Assembly (NCBI GenBank): GCA_910584165.1
Contig: CAJTZU010000001.1
Span: 583,048 to 647,047 of the forward strand
From: an uncultured Bacilli bacterium
GTDB lineage: Bacteria; Bacillota_I; Bacilli_A; RF39; UBA660
Direction: 5' to 3'
DNA length: 64,000 bases
The position numbers and the translations under genes are program-made. The first letter of the stretch is position 1. Every line of letters begins with the position of its first letter. A model generated the notes under the pieces. It ran no database searches, had not been told where the DNA came from, and was given only the letters and a program-made list of their open reading frames with translations. This document shows positions 44,832-55,500 of this stretch, in pieces.

Positions 44832-45896
44832 TTAATCATCTCCATTCTTATTGAATATTAATCTATCTGTCTCACCTAATACTTTTTCTACTTCTTGAAT
44901 TAATTCTTCTTTATTTGGTATATAGTATGTATAAGTAGAAGCAAAAATATTATTGGATAAACCACCTAAAGCATATTCCATCGTTATTCCTTTTTTTCCA
45001 GTGCAAAGAATAACACCGATTGTCTTCTTATCAAATTGATCTTTCACTTCTTTGTTATAATAGTTTATATACATATTCATTTGTCCTGCATATTCTGGCT
45101 TCATATCATCCATTTTTAAATCAATTAAAACATATGCTCTTAAAATCTTGTTATAAAAGACAAGATCAACATAATAATGGGTATTGTTATCAAGAGTAAT
45201 TCTAACATGATTTCCTACATACATAAAACCTTTCCCCAATTCCATTAAAAAAGAAGAAAGATGATTTATTAAACTTTTTTCTAAATCACTTTCAAGGAAT
45301 GGTTTATTTTCTTTAATACCTAAGAATTCAAAGACATATGGTTCTTTTAATATATCCGCTGGAGTGTTTATGACTTGACCCTTTTTAGATAATTCTAATA
45401 TTTTTCTCTTATTATTTTTACCTTCAGAAAGTAATAATCTTTGAAATAATGAGGGATCAATTTGCCTCTTTAGTTCTCTTTTTGACCATTTTGAATTAAT
45501 ACACTCTTTTTCATAAAAACTTCTTTCATCATCATCTTCTATATAGATTAAATAACAATAATGACTCCAACTTAAATTGCCAGCCAGTGGTTGGCAATTC
45601 TTATACTTAATATAAAATAATCTCATATTTTGAAGCCCTGATCTACTAAACCCACTTCCAAATTTTTTCGTTAATTTTCTAGATAATTTATTTAATATAT
45701 CTTTACCATATTCAGCTCTAATGTTTCCACTTTGTTCATTTTCTACAATAATTTTACCAATAATAAAATTTGTTTCTACTAAAGTATTATTAATTTGATA
45801 AACCATTTTGTTTTTATTTTTAGTAATAATATCAGCTATTTGCTTATACATATCATTTATTACTTTATCATTAGTCCTAATTATTTCCTTTATCAT
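44832..45896 (-). CDS. YhcG/DUF1016-family PD-(D/E)XK nuclease
   Basis: A 354-residue protein. The N-terminal DUF1016 helical part (about 1-150) contains YGKDILNKLSRKLTKKFGSGFS and LSWSHYCYLI. The C-terminal PD-(D/E)XK nuclease domain has HYYVDLVFYN, RAYVLIDLKMDD and YAGQMNMYINYY, the usual Asp...Asp-x-Lys core of this family. Such proteins sit in defence islands and beside restriction systems or DinD genes. The DinD-like partner next door is broken. A SD-preceded ATG at 45896 fits. Confidence 0.88.
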   Translation of the reverse strand: MIKEIIRTNDKVINDMYKQIADIITKNKNKMVYQINNTLVETNFIIGKIIVENEQSGNIRAEYGKDILNKLSRKLTKKFGSGFSRSGLQNMRLFYIKYKNCQPLAGNLSWSHYCYLIYIEDDDERSFYEKECINSKWSKRELKRQIDPSLFQRLLLSEGKNNKRKILELSKKGQVINTPADILKEPYVFEFLGIKENKPFLESDLEKSLINHLSSFLMELGKGFMYVGNHVRITLDNNTHYYVDLVFYNKILRAYVLIDLKMDDMKPEYAGQMNMYINYYNKEVKDQFDKKTIGVILCTGKKGITMEYALGGLSNNIFASTYTYYIPNKEELIQEVEKVLGETDRLIFNKNGDD

Positions 45897-46002
45897 AATC
45901 TAATTTCCTCTCCATTTTATATCTCTACTCTATTATTATTGATTTTCCTACAAAATCCTTTTTCTTAAATTATCTCCGTGATATAATATTGATGGTGATA
46001 CT

Positions 46003-46536
46003 ATGAATTTTGAAAGCTTAAATACTCCAGAAAAAGTAATGGAATTTATAAATTGTATTAATTATGGATGGATGGGAATAGATGGCAACATTAGAAAAAA
46101 TACTATTAAAGGATTCCAAAAACTATATCAAACACAAAGTATAGAAGAATTAATAGATACAAGATGTGGTATTTGCATAGATGATGTAGAATTAGAAAGA
46201 TTCCTACTTTCTAGTCATTACCAAACTAAATCCTTTGCTATTATTACCTCTCACATATTCCATGCTTTCTTACTTTTAGAAAAAGATGGAGTAATTACTT
46301 ACTTTGAATATTCCTCTTATCCAAATAGAGGAATCTATCATTTTTTAACAGAGCAAGAAGCTTTAGAATTTGTCTTAAGTAACTTCATTAAACAACATAA
46401 AATTAGAAATAGAAAAAAATTATCTCTAGTAGAATATCCAGCTATCCCACCACATACTACATTTAAAGAATTAAAAGAAATTCTTACTAATAGACCTAAT
46501 TTATTAGACACAAAAAAAGACATGAAAACTTACTAA
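46003..46536 (+). CDS. Putative papain/transglutaminase-like fold protein
   Basis: A 177-residue protein without signal peptide. DTRCGICIDDVELERFLL places a Cys at about residue 59; SHIFHAFLLLEKDG gives His at about 88; YFEYSSYP gives an acidic residue near 104. Order and spacing (Cys, His, acid) fit small transglutaminase-like/papain-fold proteins, which include peptidases and inactive forms. I cannot tell activity from sequence. Alone on the plus strand between accessory minus-strand genes. Confidence 0.45.
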   Translation: MNFESLNTPEKVMEFINCINYGWMGIDGNIRKNTIKGFQKLYQTQSIEELIDTRCGICIDDVELERFLLSSHYQTKSFAIITSHIFHAFLLLEKDGVITYFEYSSYPNRGIYHFLTEQEALEFVLSNFIKQHKIRNRKKLSLVEYPAIPPHTTFKELKEILTNRPNLLDTKKDMKTY

Positions 46537-46552
46537 TCATGTCTTTTCATTT
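46512..46552. terminator. Bidirectional terminator between 46003 and 46547 genes
   Basis: AAAAGACATG / CATGTCTTTT stem with a 13-base loop; holds the stop of the plus-strand gene and ends just inside the minus-strand gene. Confidence 0.75.
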
Positions 46553-47026
46553 TTCATAAAATGTATCCTTTAATTTTTTTATAATTACTTCGCTACCTGA
46601 TTTAAAGTTATATTCTGTTTTTATTAAAAATGTATTTTCCTTTAGATTCGGAACTATATAAATTTGATTACTAAAAACTACACCTGTAGAAGTGAATAAT
46701 ACTACAAACATTGGCATGGTTTTATTTTCAACAATTAATTCTTCTGATGAACCATTTGATAAAGGAATAATACCGATTTCTCTATTGTTATCTATATAGT
46801 TAATAAAATCATCTATATCAAATCCCCTAGGCACATTTTTATATATTTTAAAACTAAAGAAACTACAATTTATATTTTCATTTACATTTTCATTAAGTGC
46901 ATAATTCCTCAAATTAATATACTTTTTAAAATCTTTTAATTCATAATTAATAATACAATAATATGGTATTATCCTTCCAACGAATTTCTTTTTCTCTCTA
47001 ATAATTTTAATATACAATTTAATCAT
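46547..47026 (-). CDS. Orphan immunity-like protein of the RHS locus
   Basis: A 159-residue soluble protein, beta-rich (FVVLFTSTGVVFSNQIYIVP). It lies at the far end of the RHS toxin locus, directly after a short RHS-core remnant (47048-47119), in the position of an immunity gene whose toxin tip has been lost. Family not recognised. Keeping an immunity gene without its toxin would protect against sister strains, a pattern common in polymorphic toxin loci. Inference from position only. Confidence 0.45.
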   Translation of the reverse strand: MIKLYIKIIREKKKFVGRIIPYYCIINYELKDFKKYINLRNYALNENVNENINCSFFSFKIYKNVPRGFDIDDFINYIDNNREIGIIPLSNGSSEELIVENKTMPMFVVLFTSTGVVFSNQIYIVPNLKENTFLIKTEYNFKSGSEVIIKKLKDTFYEK

Positions 47027-47047
47027 TCCAATTCATATCGATTATTT

Positions 47048-47119
47048 ACTACCACTTTATTAAATATTCTATCTAATACTTCTATTATATCACCTTAGAT
47101 ATTTTTTATAAAGTTACTT
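47048..47119 (-). repeat. Third copy, decayed, of the RHS core segment
   Basis: About 72 bases are closely similar to 48460-48520 and 50343-50408 (encoding FIKN-QGDIIEVLDE). The copy has several substitutions, one of which creates a stop, and no RHS tip follows. It marks the start of an eroded third cassette. Confidence 0.7.
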
Positions 47120-47156
47120 CTTTTTTAATAAATGAAAAGGATTGGAAAAGTTTTAG

Positions 47157-47615
47157 TCATTTCTCCAATCTTTTTTCGTTCTCTAAACACTCTAAAAACC
47201 ATTCTATATCTTTTTTTGCTTCTTTAAAATTAAAATCAATTAAATATCCATTTGTACCTGTGAAAAAGGGTTTAAAGACGGACGTTACCTGCCATGTTTC
47301 GGATAGTAAATAATAATCTACCTCTCCGTCGTCACTTTCAATTTTTACTATCTCCCCATCTCTAATCACACTGCAAAATACATAACAAACATAACCATTT
47401 TGAATTTTAATTCTAGAATCTTGATTGATTGGAATTTTACTCTCAGAATATTCTTTTGTATTAGAATTCAGCCAATACAATCCTAATGATATTTCACAAT
47501 TATAAGATTTAATTAAAGAAGCATATTTTTGTATAAGTTCATGATATCTTTCTAACATTTTGTTCTCATGGCATTTTATTATTTCCTCTTTAGCTTTACT
47601 ATATTTAAATTTCAT
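47157..47615 (-). CDS. Putative immunity protein of the silent RHS tip
   Basis: A 152-residue soluble protein from ATG 47615, overlapping the stop of the silent toxin tip by one base (TAATG) with AAGGAA before it. Such tight coupling is expected for toxin and immunity. Contains a central DGEIVKIESDDGEVDYY segment and a helical C-terminus. No named family recognised. A terminator-like hairpin lies at its 3' end (about 47133-47175). Confidence 0.6.
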   Translation of the reverse strand: MKFKYSKAKEEIIKCHENKMLERYHELIQKYASLIKSYNCEISLGLYWLNSNTKEYSESKIPINQDSRIKIQNGYVCYVFCSVIRDGEIVKIESDDGEVDYYLLSETWQVTSVFKPFFTGTNGYLIDFNFKEAKKDIEWFLECLENEKRLEK

Positions 47616-48529
47616 TAAAATTCCTTCCCCCACAATGTCCAATGTTTTGATTTTTTACTTGAAATAGTACCAGTTTTATTATTCCATGTATTTTGTTGCC
47701 AATGCCATCTATTATGTGGCCCACAGCTATGAGGAGAATGAAGCTCAAATGATTTTGTAGTATAATTTCCATTTGGCTTTTTTATATCATATTTAATTCC
47801 ATAGTAGCCTTTTCCTTTTTTATTAGTTGGCTTTAATCTTCCAATTTCTCTTACTTGTGCTCCAGTAGAAGCTATTACAGAAAAAGCTCCTCCAGTAGAT
47901 ATTCCTCCCCACATAAAACCATTTGCTGCTCCATCTATCGCTCCACTTAAAGCGGCATTTCCTGCACCTTTCCAACTTCCCGTTGATGTTCGATGCTTAA
48001 TTGCACTAACTCCTGCACTAGTAGTTGCCCCTACTGCTGTGCTTGCTAAAGCGATTTTTAACGAAGTTACTAGTACTGGTGTTGCTGAGCCACCACTTAC
48101 TGCTGAAACACCTACTCCAATACCAATTGCAACAATTCCTACTCCCACTTTAACTGCATTTTCTATCCACTTCGGCCATTGCCCTAAGTCATCTACCATA
48201 TTAACTGTATTATTAAAGCTATAAATATACAAATTATTTTCTAATATATGGTCATCACTAACTCCCAAAACATTTACACTATCTGCACTTATAAATCTTC
48301 CTAGTATTGGATTATAATATCTACTATTTAAATAATATAATCCTGTTTCACTATCATAATAATATCCTCTATATCTAAATGGATTACTATCTCCAATATT
48401 TTCTTCTGTTAGATTATTTACTGTTACTACTCCCCATGAATCATAGGTATATTCTGCTACTTTATTAAATTCCTCATCTAATACTTCTATTATATCACCT
48501 TGGAGATTTTTTATAAAGTAATAGTTTTG
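47615..48529 (-). pseudogene. Silent RHS cassette: core end plus alternative toxin tip
   Basis: An open frame of about 300 codons begins abruptly at the RHS core (NYYFIKNLQGDII...) with no start codon or promoter, directly behind a terminator. Codons up to about 48278 repeat the end of the large RHS gene almost exactly; after GRFISADS the sequence diverges. The tip has Gly/Ala-rich hydrophobic segments (about 48060-48170), then FELHSPHSCGPHNRWHWQQN and a final HWTLWGKEF, a His-rich nuclease-like ending seen in other RHS tips. Silent in place, but recombination through the repeat would mount it on the full protein. Confidence 0.8.
48278..48528 (-). repeat. 251-bp direct repeat, silent copy
   Basis: Identical to 50166-50416 by eye except for one base (48505 G versus 50393 T). 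It covers the conserved RHS core end. Distance between copies is 1888 bp, same orientation. Confidence 0.9.
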
Positions 48530-48561
48530 AAAAAAGAAACTGGTTATTCAGTTTCTTTTTA
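48529..48561 (-). terminator. Terminator after the first immunity gene
   Basis: Minus strand AAAGAAACTG / CAGTTTCTTT stem, AATAAC loop and T-run; overlaps the stop of the 48559 gene and shuts off transcription before the silent cassette. Confidence 0.85.
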
Positions 48562-49554
48562 TAATAATCCTTTCTTTTTAAAATATTCTTCTATTTTCTT
48601 ATCCTTTGCTTCTCTATCTATTCCCTGCTTCTCCCAATAATCTGGTTGATAAATTTCATCCTGTTTTAAATTATATCTTTTATATGCTATTAATCCTATT
48701 TTTTCTAATTCTTTCCATAAAACACATTTTCCGCTCGATAACTCATAGGAGGATTTTTTTGAATCTCTAAATTCTATCTTTGGTGGCTCTATTTTATTAG
48801 CAAAATTTCCTATATATTGTAATTCTTTTGGTATTACTCTTTTTGAAGTTGTTATGATTCCCATATCATAGTAAGAAATTAATCCATATTCATCTTTTGG
48901 AAATTTAAATTGGTCTAATGTTACAGGGAGGCCATGATAATATGTATAAAAACGACTTTGAATATACTCTAATTCATTTATCTCTTCTACTGTTTTTGGG
49001 ATTTTTCCATTCTTTGTTACTTTTATTTTTACTACTGGTATAATGTGCTCTGGATACCAACTTGTTTCTCCTGTTTTTATTATAATAAAATATTGTCCTT
49101 CTAGTCCTATTTCTTTTGCTTCTTTACTTTTTATTGGATACGCAAATACATCTCCTATTTTCCATTCACATTTATATGGTTTTTCATATTTTCTTATTTT
49201 CTTCTCTTCTGGTTGAGGTCTTTCTAATTGTTCTTTTAATTCTAATAATACTTTCTTTCTTTTTTCTCTTAATTTAGGGTCTTCTTCCCATCTTTCTAAA
49301 TCTTTTTTACTATCTATATATTTTATTGCGTTTTCTTTTACTTCTTCTAATAGTCTTCCTAACTTCCATTGAGTATCTGCTAATGCAAACCAAAAGATTG
49401 CTTCTTCTTCATCGTCTTCATATCCTGTATATTCTTCTATTAATTTTTCACTTATTTCTTCATTACTAATTCCTTTTTTTAAGGCTTCTTTATATTCATC
49501 TCTTACATCACATGCTACATCATCTTGATATATTTTTACTCCCCATGCTCCCAT
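48559..49554 (-). CDS. DUF4259-like immunity protein for the GIY-YIG tip
   Basis: A 331-residue soluble protein. The N-terminus (MGAWGVKIYQDDVACDVRDEY, then FWFALADTQWKLGRL) matches the DUF4259-type domain found as an accessory or immunity protein in polymorphic toxin loci. A linker rich in Glu/Lys/Pro (about 105-130) leads to a second domain (IGDVFAYPI, YYDMGIITTSKR) of unknown fold. It begins two bases after the RHS stop codon, the cognate immunity position. Role as inhibitor of the GIY-YIG nuclease tip is inferred from this position. Confidence 0.75.
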   Translation of the reverse strand: MGAWGVKIYQDDVACDVRDEYKEALKKGISNEEISEKLIEEYTGYEDDEEEAIFWFALADTQWKLGRLLEEVKENAIKYIDSKKDLERWEEDPKLREKRKKVLLELKEQLERPQPEEKKIRKYEKPYKCEWKIGDVFAYPIKSKEAKEIGLEGQYFIIIKTGETSWYPEHIIPVVKIKVTKNGKIPKTVEEINELEYIQSRFYTYYHGLPVTLDQFKFPKDEYGLISYYDMGIITTSKRVIPKELQYIGNFANKIEPPKIEFRDSKKSSYELSSGKCVLWKELEKIGLIAYKRYNLKQDEIYQPDYWEKQGIDREAKDKKIEEYFKKKGLL

Positions 49555-49556
49555 AC

Positions 49557-52500
49557 TTATCCTCCTACATATTCTTCATGTTCATCTGCATACCATCTAG
49601 CACCCATATTGATATATGTCAATCTATTTGGATTTTCCAATGAAATTCCATGAATTTGATTATTCGTTTTGTTATTTTTATTTAACGTTTTATGTCTATA
49701 TATCATCATTTCTTCTAACCCTCTTGCTTGATACCAATTCATTGGTCCAAATGCAGGTTCTACCATATCTAAATGAGCACGATTTGGATTATTTTCATGT
49801 CGTCTTTTTGTAGTCTTTATATCTTTTGTTCTGCCAACATATTGAATTTTTTTACCATCAGTCAACAAATAAACATAGTATTGTTTCTTTTCTTTTTCGG
49901 GGTCTCTTTTAGAACCTTTATTTTTTTTACCTTTTGATTTTAACGAAATATCTAGGTCTCTAGCAGCTCCAGCTATCGCTGAAATTCCTTTCTCCATAGC
50001 TTTTTCGCCCTCTTGAATCAAAGGTCCTATAAAAGGGATAATAAGTGGTATAACATAAGGCGCATATTGTATAAAGTTTCCACTAGGGTCACTATACATA
50101 ATAGGATTATTACTACAATAAGTATATAGGTTATATTCTAAGATATCTCCATTAGCGCCTAATATACTATCTGCACTTATAAATCTTCCTAGTATTGGAT
50201 TATAATATCTACTATTTAAATAATATAATCCTGTTTCACTATCATAATAATATCCTCTATATCTAAATGGATTACTATCTCCAATATTTTCTTCTGTTAG
50301 ATTATTTACTGTTACTACTCCCCATGAATCATAGGTATATTCTGCTACTTTATTAAATTCCTCATCTAATACTTCTATTATATCACCTTGGATATTTTTT
50401 ATAAAGTAATAGTTTTTATTATCTTTTATAAATCCTGTTATTCCACTTTCATCATATAGATAACTTATTACTTCTCCATCTCTTTCTTCATAGAGAATAT
50501 TACTTCCTTCTAAATAATAATTTGTTTCTTTTCCATTTATTATTTTCTTTGTTCTTATTCCATCTATATTGTATTGATATTCATATGTATCATTTTCTTT
50601 TGTAATATTTTTTAATTCATTTCCATTTGTCCATGAAAAGTTATATTCATTATAACTTTTCATATTACCTAATTCATCATAGGTAATATTATTATCATCT
50701 ACTTGTATTAATTGGTCTTTCCAATCAGTATCATAAGTATAGGTATTTAATACTTCTGTAGTAATAAAATTAGGCGGATAAATTGGAAGTAATCCATCTA
50801 ACTTATAAGTAACTTTAGAGGTTTTTATCCTATTACCACCAGTATCATAAGTATATAAAGTATGACTATTATAATTACCATTGTATACTTTTGTTAATTG
50901 ATTAAGAGAATCATAAGAATATCTTTTCTGAGTACTACCATTTTTTATTACTTTTGTAATATTTCCATTATTATCATAAGAATACTCATATTTATCTGTT
51001 CCATTAGTAATACTTTTTAATAAAGTAGTAGTTTTATATTCATCTATATCATAATATTCATAGGTTGTTGTATATGTTTTTTCACCTTTAACAATTTCCT
51101 TTTTGATTAATCTATCTAAATTATCATAAGTATAGTTTATTTGATAAGTACCATAATCTATTGTTTTTAGTTTATCATCTAAGTCATATGTATATTTGAT
51201 TTCTTTAGAATTATTTTTATAATTATAATTTACTTTATTTAGATTATTATAGTTATCATATTGATATTTTGTATGAAAGTTATTTTGTTTTATATTGGTA
51301 ATTCTACCACTTAAATCATAAGTATATTGAATATTATTATTTAAATAATGTAAGGAAGATAATAATCCGTTATTATTGTAAGTATAGGTTGCAGTACCTG
51401 TCATATTTATCTTTTTATTGATTCTTCCAAAAGTATCATAAGAATATTCTAATGTATTATTATTGGCATAAATACTTTTTAATAAGTAACCATTATTAGG
51501 CTCATATTGATGGGTTATTAATGGAGTATTTCCTACTTTAATAGAAGTAGTATTTCCATATTCATCATAGTTAAATTGGTAATCAAATCCATTATGAGTA
51601 ATTTTCTTTAAAGAATCTTTCTCATAGGTATATGAATTAATTGTATTTCCTTTTTTGATAGAAGAAATATTATCCATAGTATCATAAGTATATTCTGTTA
51701 GATATCCTTTTGGGTCTGTTATATTCGTAATAGTTCCTTTTGTCTCATCATAAGTAGTTGTTGTCTCTTTTCCTCTTTGGTCAATTACTTTTGTTTGATA
51801 ATTTCCATTTTCTGTATATTCTGCACTACTTTCTATATATTTTACTTGATATGTTGTTGGAAGTATCATAAATTTTTGAGCTGGTGTTTGATTACATTGG
51901 TGTTGCTGGGTATTACTTCCTTTTTTATAATTACCATCATAAATATCCATACAGCTTTTATAATCCGTTACTTTCGTTTGAAAAGTAAATGTTCCATCTT
52001 CATTATTCACAATTTTATATTTTTGATTATTATTGTTACTAACTGTAGTAACTAATAAATTAGTACTATTAGCGGTATTAGAATCTTTTACGGTTATGGC
52101 ATTATTATTAGAACGAATAATATAGTCATCCCCACTTTTTTGGAAAGTCCATGTTTCATTAGTATCTACTAATTCTACATTATTATTGACAATACCTAAT
52201 ACTAAATTAGTGGCTACTGGTCTAATAATGTAATTCGTATTTTCTTCTATAGAAGCAATATCTCTTATCATAGATGGTTCTTCTATTTTATTATGAATGA
52301 TATTTCCATAGTCATCATATTGATAACTAGAAGTTAATCCTTTTTGATTAAATGCTTGTAATAATCGATTCGTATGATGATAGTCATATTCATAGTAGAA
52401 GTTTCTTCCTTTTGGAGAAGTAGCTTTTACTAATTCATTTTGTTTATCATAAGCATAAGTTGTATTTTGATTAGCTAAATCCTTAGAACTAATAACATTT

Positions 52501-55500
52501 CCTCTGGAATCATAAGTATAACTACTGCCTAAATCATCTTTATAAAGGCCTATATTCGTATAATAAATATTACTAGCATTATAATGATAAGTTAATAATA
52601 CTTTTACATGAGTATAATCTTCTTTTGCTACCATTTCATTACTAATATATTGCCATGTTTTACTATCGGATGGTACATTTAATTCTAACTGTTGAACTAA
52701 TTTACCATCTTTATGAAATTCTAGTAAAACTCTTGCTTTCTTTAAAGGAGCAAGTGGTACTCCTTCATTTTTAGCCCAAAAACTAATTCGATAAGAGTCT
52801 CCCTTTTTACCATTCATAGGAATCATTTGATAAAGATATTTTGTACTAGCCATATCCCCTTTAAAGTTCATAGCAGAAATACCATTAATAGAAACTATTT
52901 TATCAGAAGCAGTTAATCCAGTTCTTGTCCACATAGAAGTATCTTTATGAAAAGAACCATTATCTAAGATATTATAAGGATTAACACTATTTCCTTCTTC
53001 TAACTGAATATTATCAGCGAATACTTCCCCTACTTCATTAATCATTATTCCAATTCTTGTATTACTAGAATTACTAGGAACTGTAAAAGTAACATGATAT
53101 CTTTCAAAAGAATCAGTTAATTCTAATGGTGTAAAAGAATCACGATGAAAAGTACCATTAGAATCTTTATATTCAAAGAAGAAATAAGCATTTTTATTTC
53201 CTTTCAAATAAGCAGATAAAGTATAAGTTTTATTAGCACCTAAAGAAACATCTTGACATAAAATTGGAATAGAATTTTCTAAAGTAGACTCTATTTTAAA
53301 ACTGTTTGTTCCAAGATATCCACCTTGAATAGAAGAAATAGTACCTTGATTAGTTCCTAAATTCACTAAATTCCAATTTTCTAATTCTTTTTCCGCACTA
53401 CTATTTAATAGTAAGTTTTGCGTTGTCTTTGCCATTTTTGTTTCTAATAATAATTTATTTTTATCTGTTTTACTAGTACCATATTGATAAGAGACTCCAT
53501 AAGCACCTTTTAAAGAGCTATTTTTATCTAAACTATTAATACTAGTAGTCTGACCTAGATTATTAAAAACATAACTTTCTACGTTTCCTTTATTATCTTT
53601 AAAAGTAGTAGTAGTACTACCATAAGTTATAGTAATAGAATTTCCTAAAGTATTATTACTACCATATTCTGTTACTTTTTTAATACGATAAGGCGAAACA
53701 TTATAATATTCATAAGTAATAGAACTATTATCGATATTCTTTATTTTCGTTAATAGTTTATTGGTATATGTATATCCTGTTTTTAAAGAATCTGGATAAG
53801 TAATTCCTATTAATTGATTAGAACTATATTGATAAGAATAGGTTCTATTTGCTTTATCTGTTATCGTTGTCAATAAATTGTTTGTATATTGTAAAGTTAA
53901 AGTATCTCCTACTGCATCTACTACACTCGTAATAAGATTATAATTCGTAGAATAATTAATGGTTATAGTATTATTATTGGTATCTTTTATCTCTTTTAAA
54001 TACCATTTATTTCCATTTTTAATAAATGTTGAGGTATTACCACCTTTATCTTTCATAATATAATTGGTATTACTAGCCGTAATTTCTAAATCTAATCCAT
54101 CTTCATCTTTCCAAATATTAGATTCTTTATAAAAATAATGTCTTGTTCCATCTTCATCTATATACCTTAAATAAGAAATACCAGATATTGTGACACTTTC
54201 TAAGGTTTGATTTAAATTTAATCGGAATCCATTTCCATAACCGATATTAATATCTTTATCATTCGTATTATAAACATGATAAATACTAGCTGGTAATCGA
54301 TTACCAGGAGTTTCTGTATCTTGATGAATAAGAGTTAAATTTCCATTATAATCATTCGTATAGGTAGTAGTTCTACCAATATTTTGTTGATGCGTTGTTA
54401 AATAATTTTCTAAACCAGTCTGATTTCGGTATTGAATAATAATATATGGTCTTTTTAAAGTATAGGCACTAGAAGTATCACTAGATATAAAAGATACATC
54501 ATTTCTACCACTTACTTTCTTTTCTACATGTTCTTTTAATAAAAGACCATAGTTGTTCCCACTAACATACCAATTCTTTACTAAACTAGTAATATCCGCA
54601 GTATTCTCTTTATTCGCATTTTTACTATCATAAGAATACTTGATATAATCTACAATTTCACTATTATAAGCACTCTTCATATTGTTCCAAAAGGCATTTG
54701 ATTCATTCCAATCTTTTGTAACTGCATGAATATCTATTTGAATATTCCCACTTGGAGGATTCCAAGAATCTGTATCTTGATAATTAAATAAATGAAGTTC
54801 TGCACTAATAATTTGGTCTCCACTAGTTAAATTAGGTAAAGAAAATTTAATAAGACTTCTAAAAGGATTTCTATTGGTATTAATATCACTATAAGAAGTA
54901 CTACCTACTCTTAAAATATGGGCATTTCCTTTCCCAGTATTAGAGGCATCATTTGGATAAATATACGTATCCACAATTTGCTCACGGCTAAGATCTGTTG
55001 CGATAATGGGATCTATGGTAATGGGATAAATTCTTTCTTCATCTTCTAACCATTTTAAATCAGCTGTTAAAGTTATGTTATAACCATTTTTCACTTTTTG
55101 ATAAGTAAAATTTAAATCAGAACTAAATTCTAAATTAGAATCATACATAACTGGAGCAGTAATGTAAAAGATTTCTTTTTTCTTATTATCTAATAATATT
55201 AATTCATTATCTTTTTCTTTTTTTAATTCTAAATCAGTTTCTAAAAAATAAGTAAAAGTATTTCTTAAAGATTCTTTAGAAGAAATAATAATATTTTCTT
55301 CTATTCTATTAGAAACTACTTCATATTCTAGTTTAATATTTTCTAATACATCTGAATAAGTAATTTTAGATTCAATAGAGGGAATCCTTCTAGACCATAA
55401 AGAATTCGATACTTTTCCATTTACTTCTTGAATATCTAACATTTTCCATGAAATATTATGATTTTGATAAGACATATCTACTTTACTATTTTCTTTTGCG

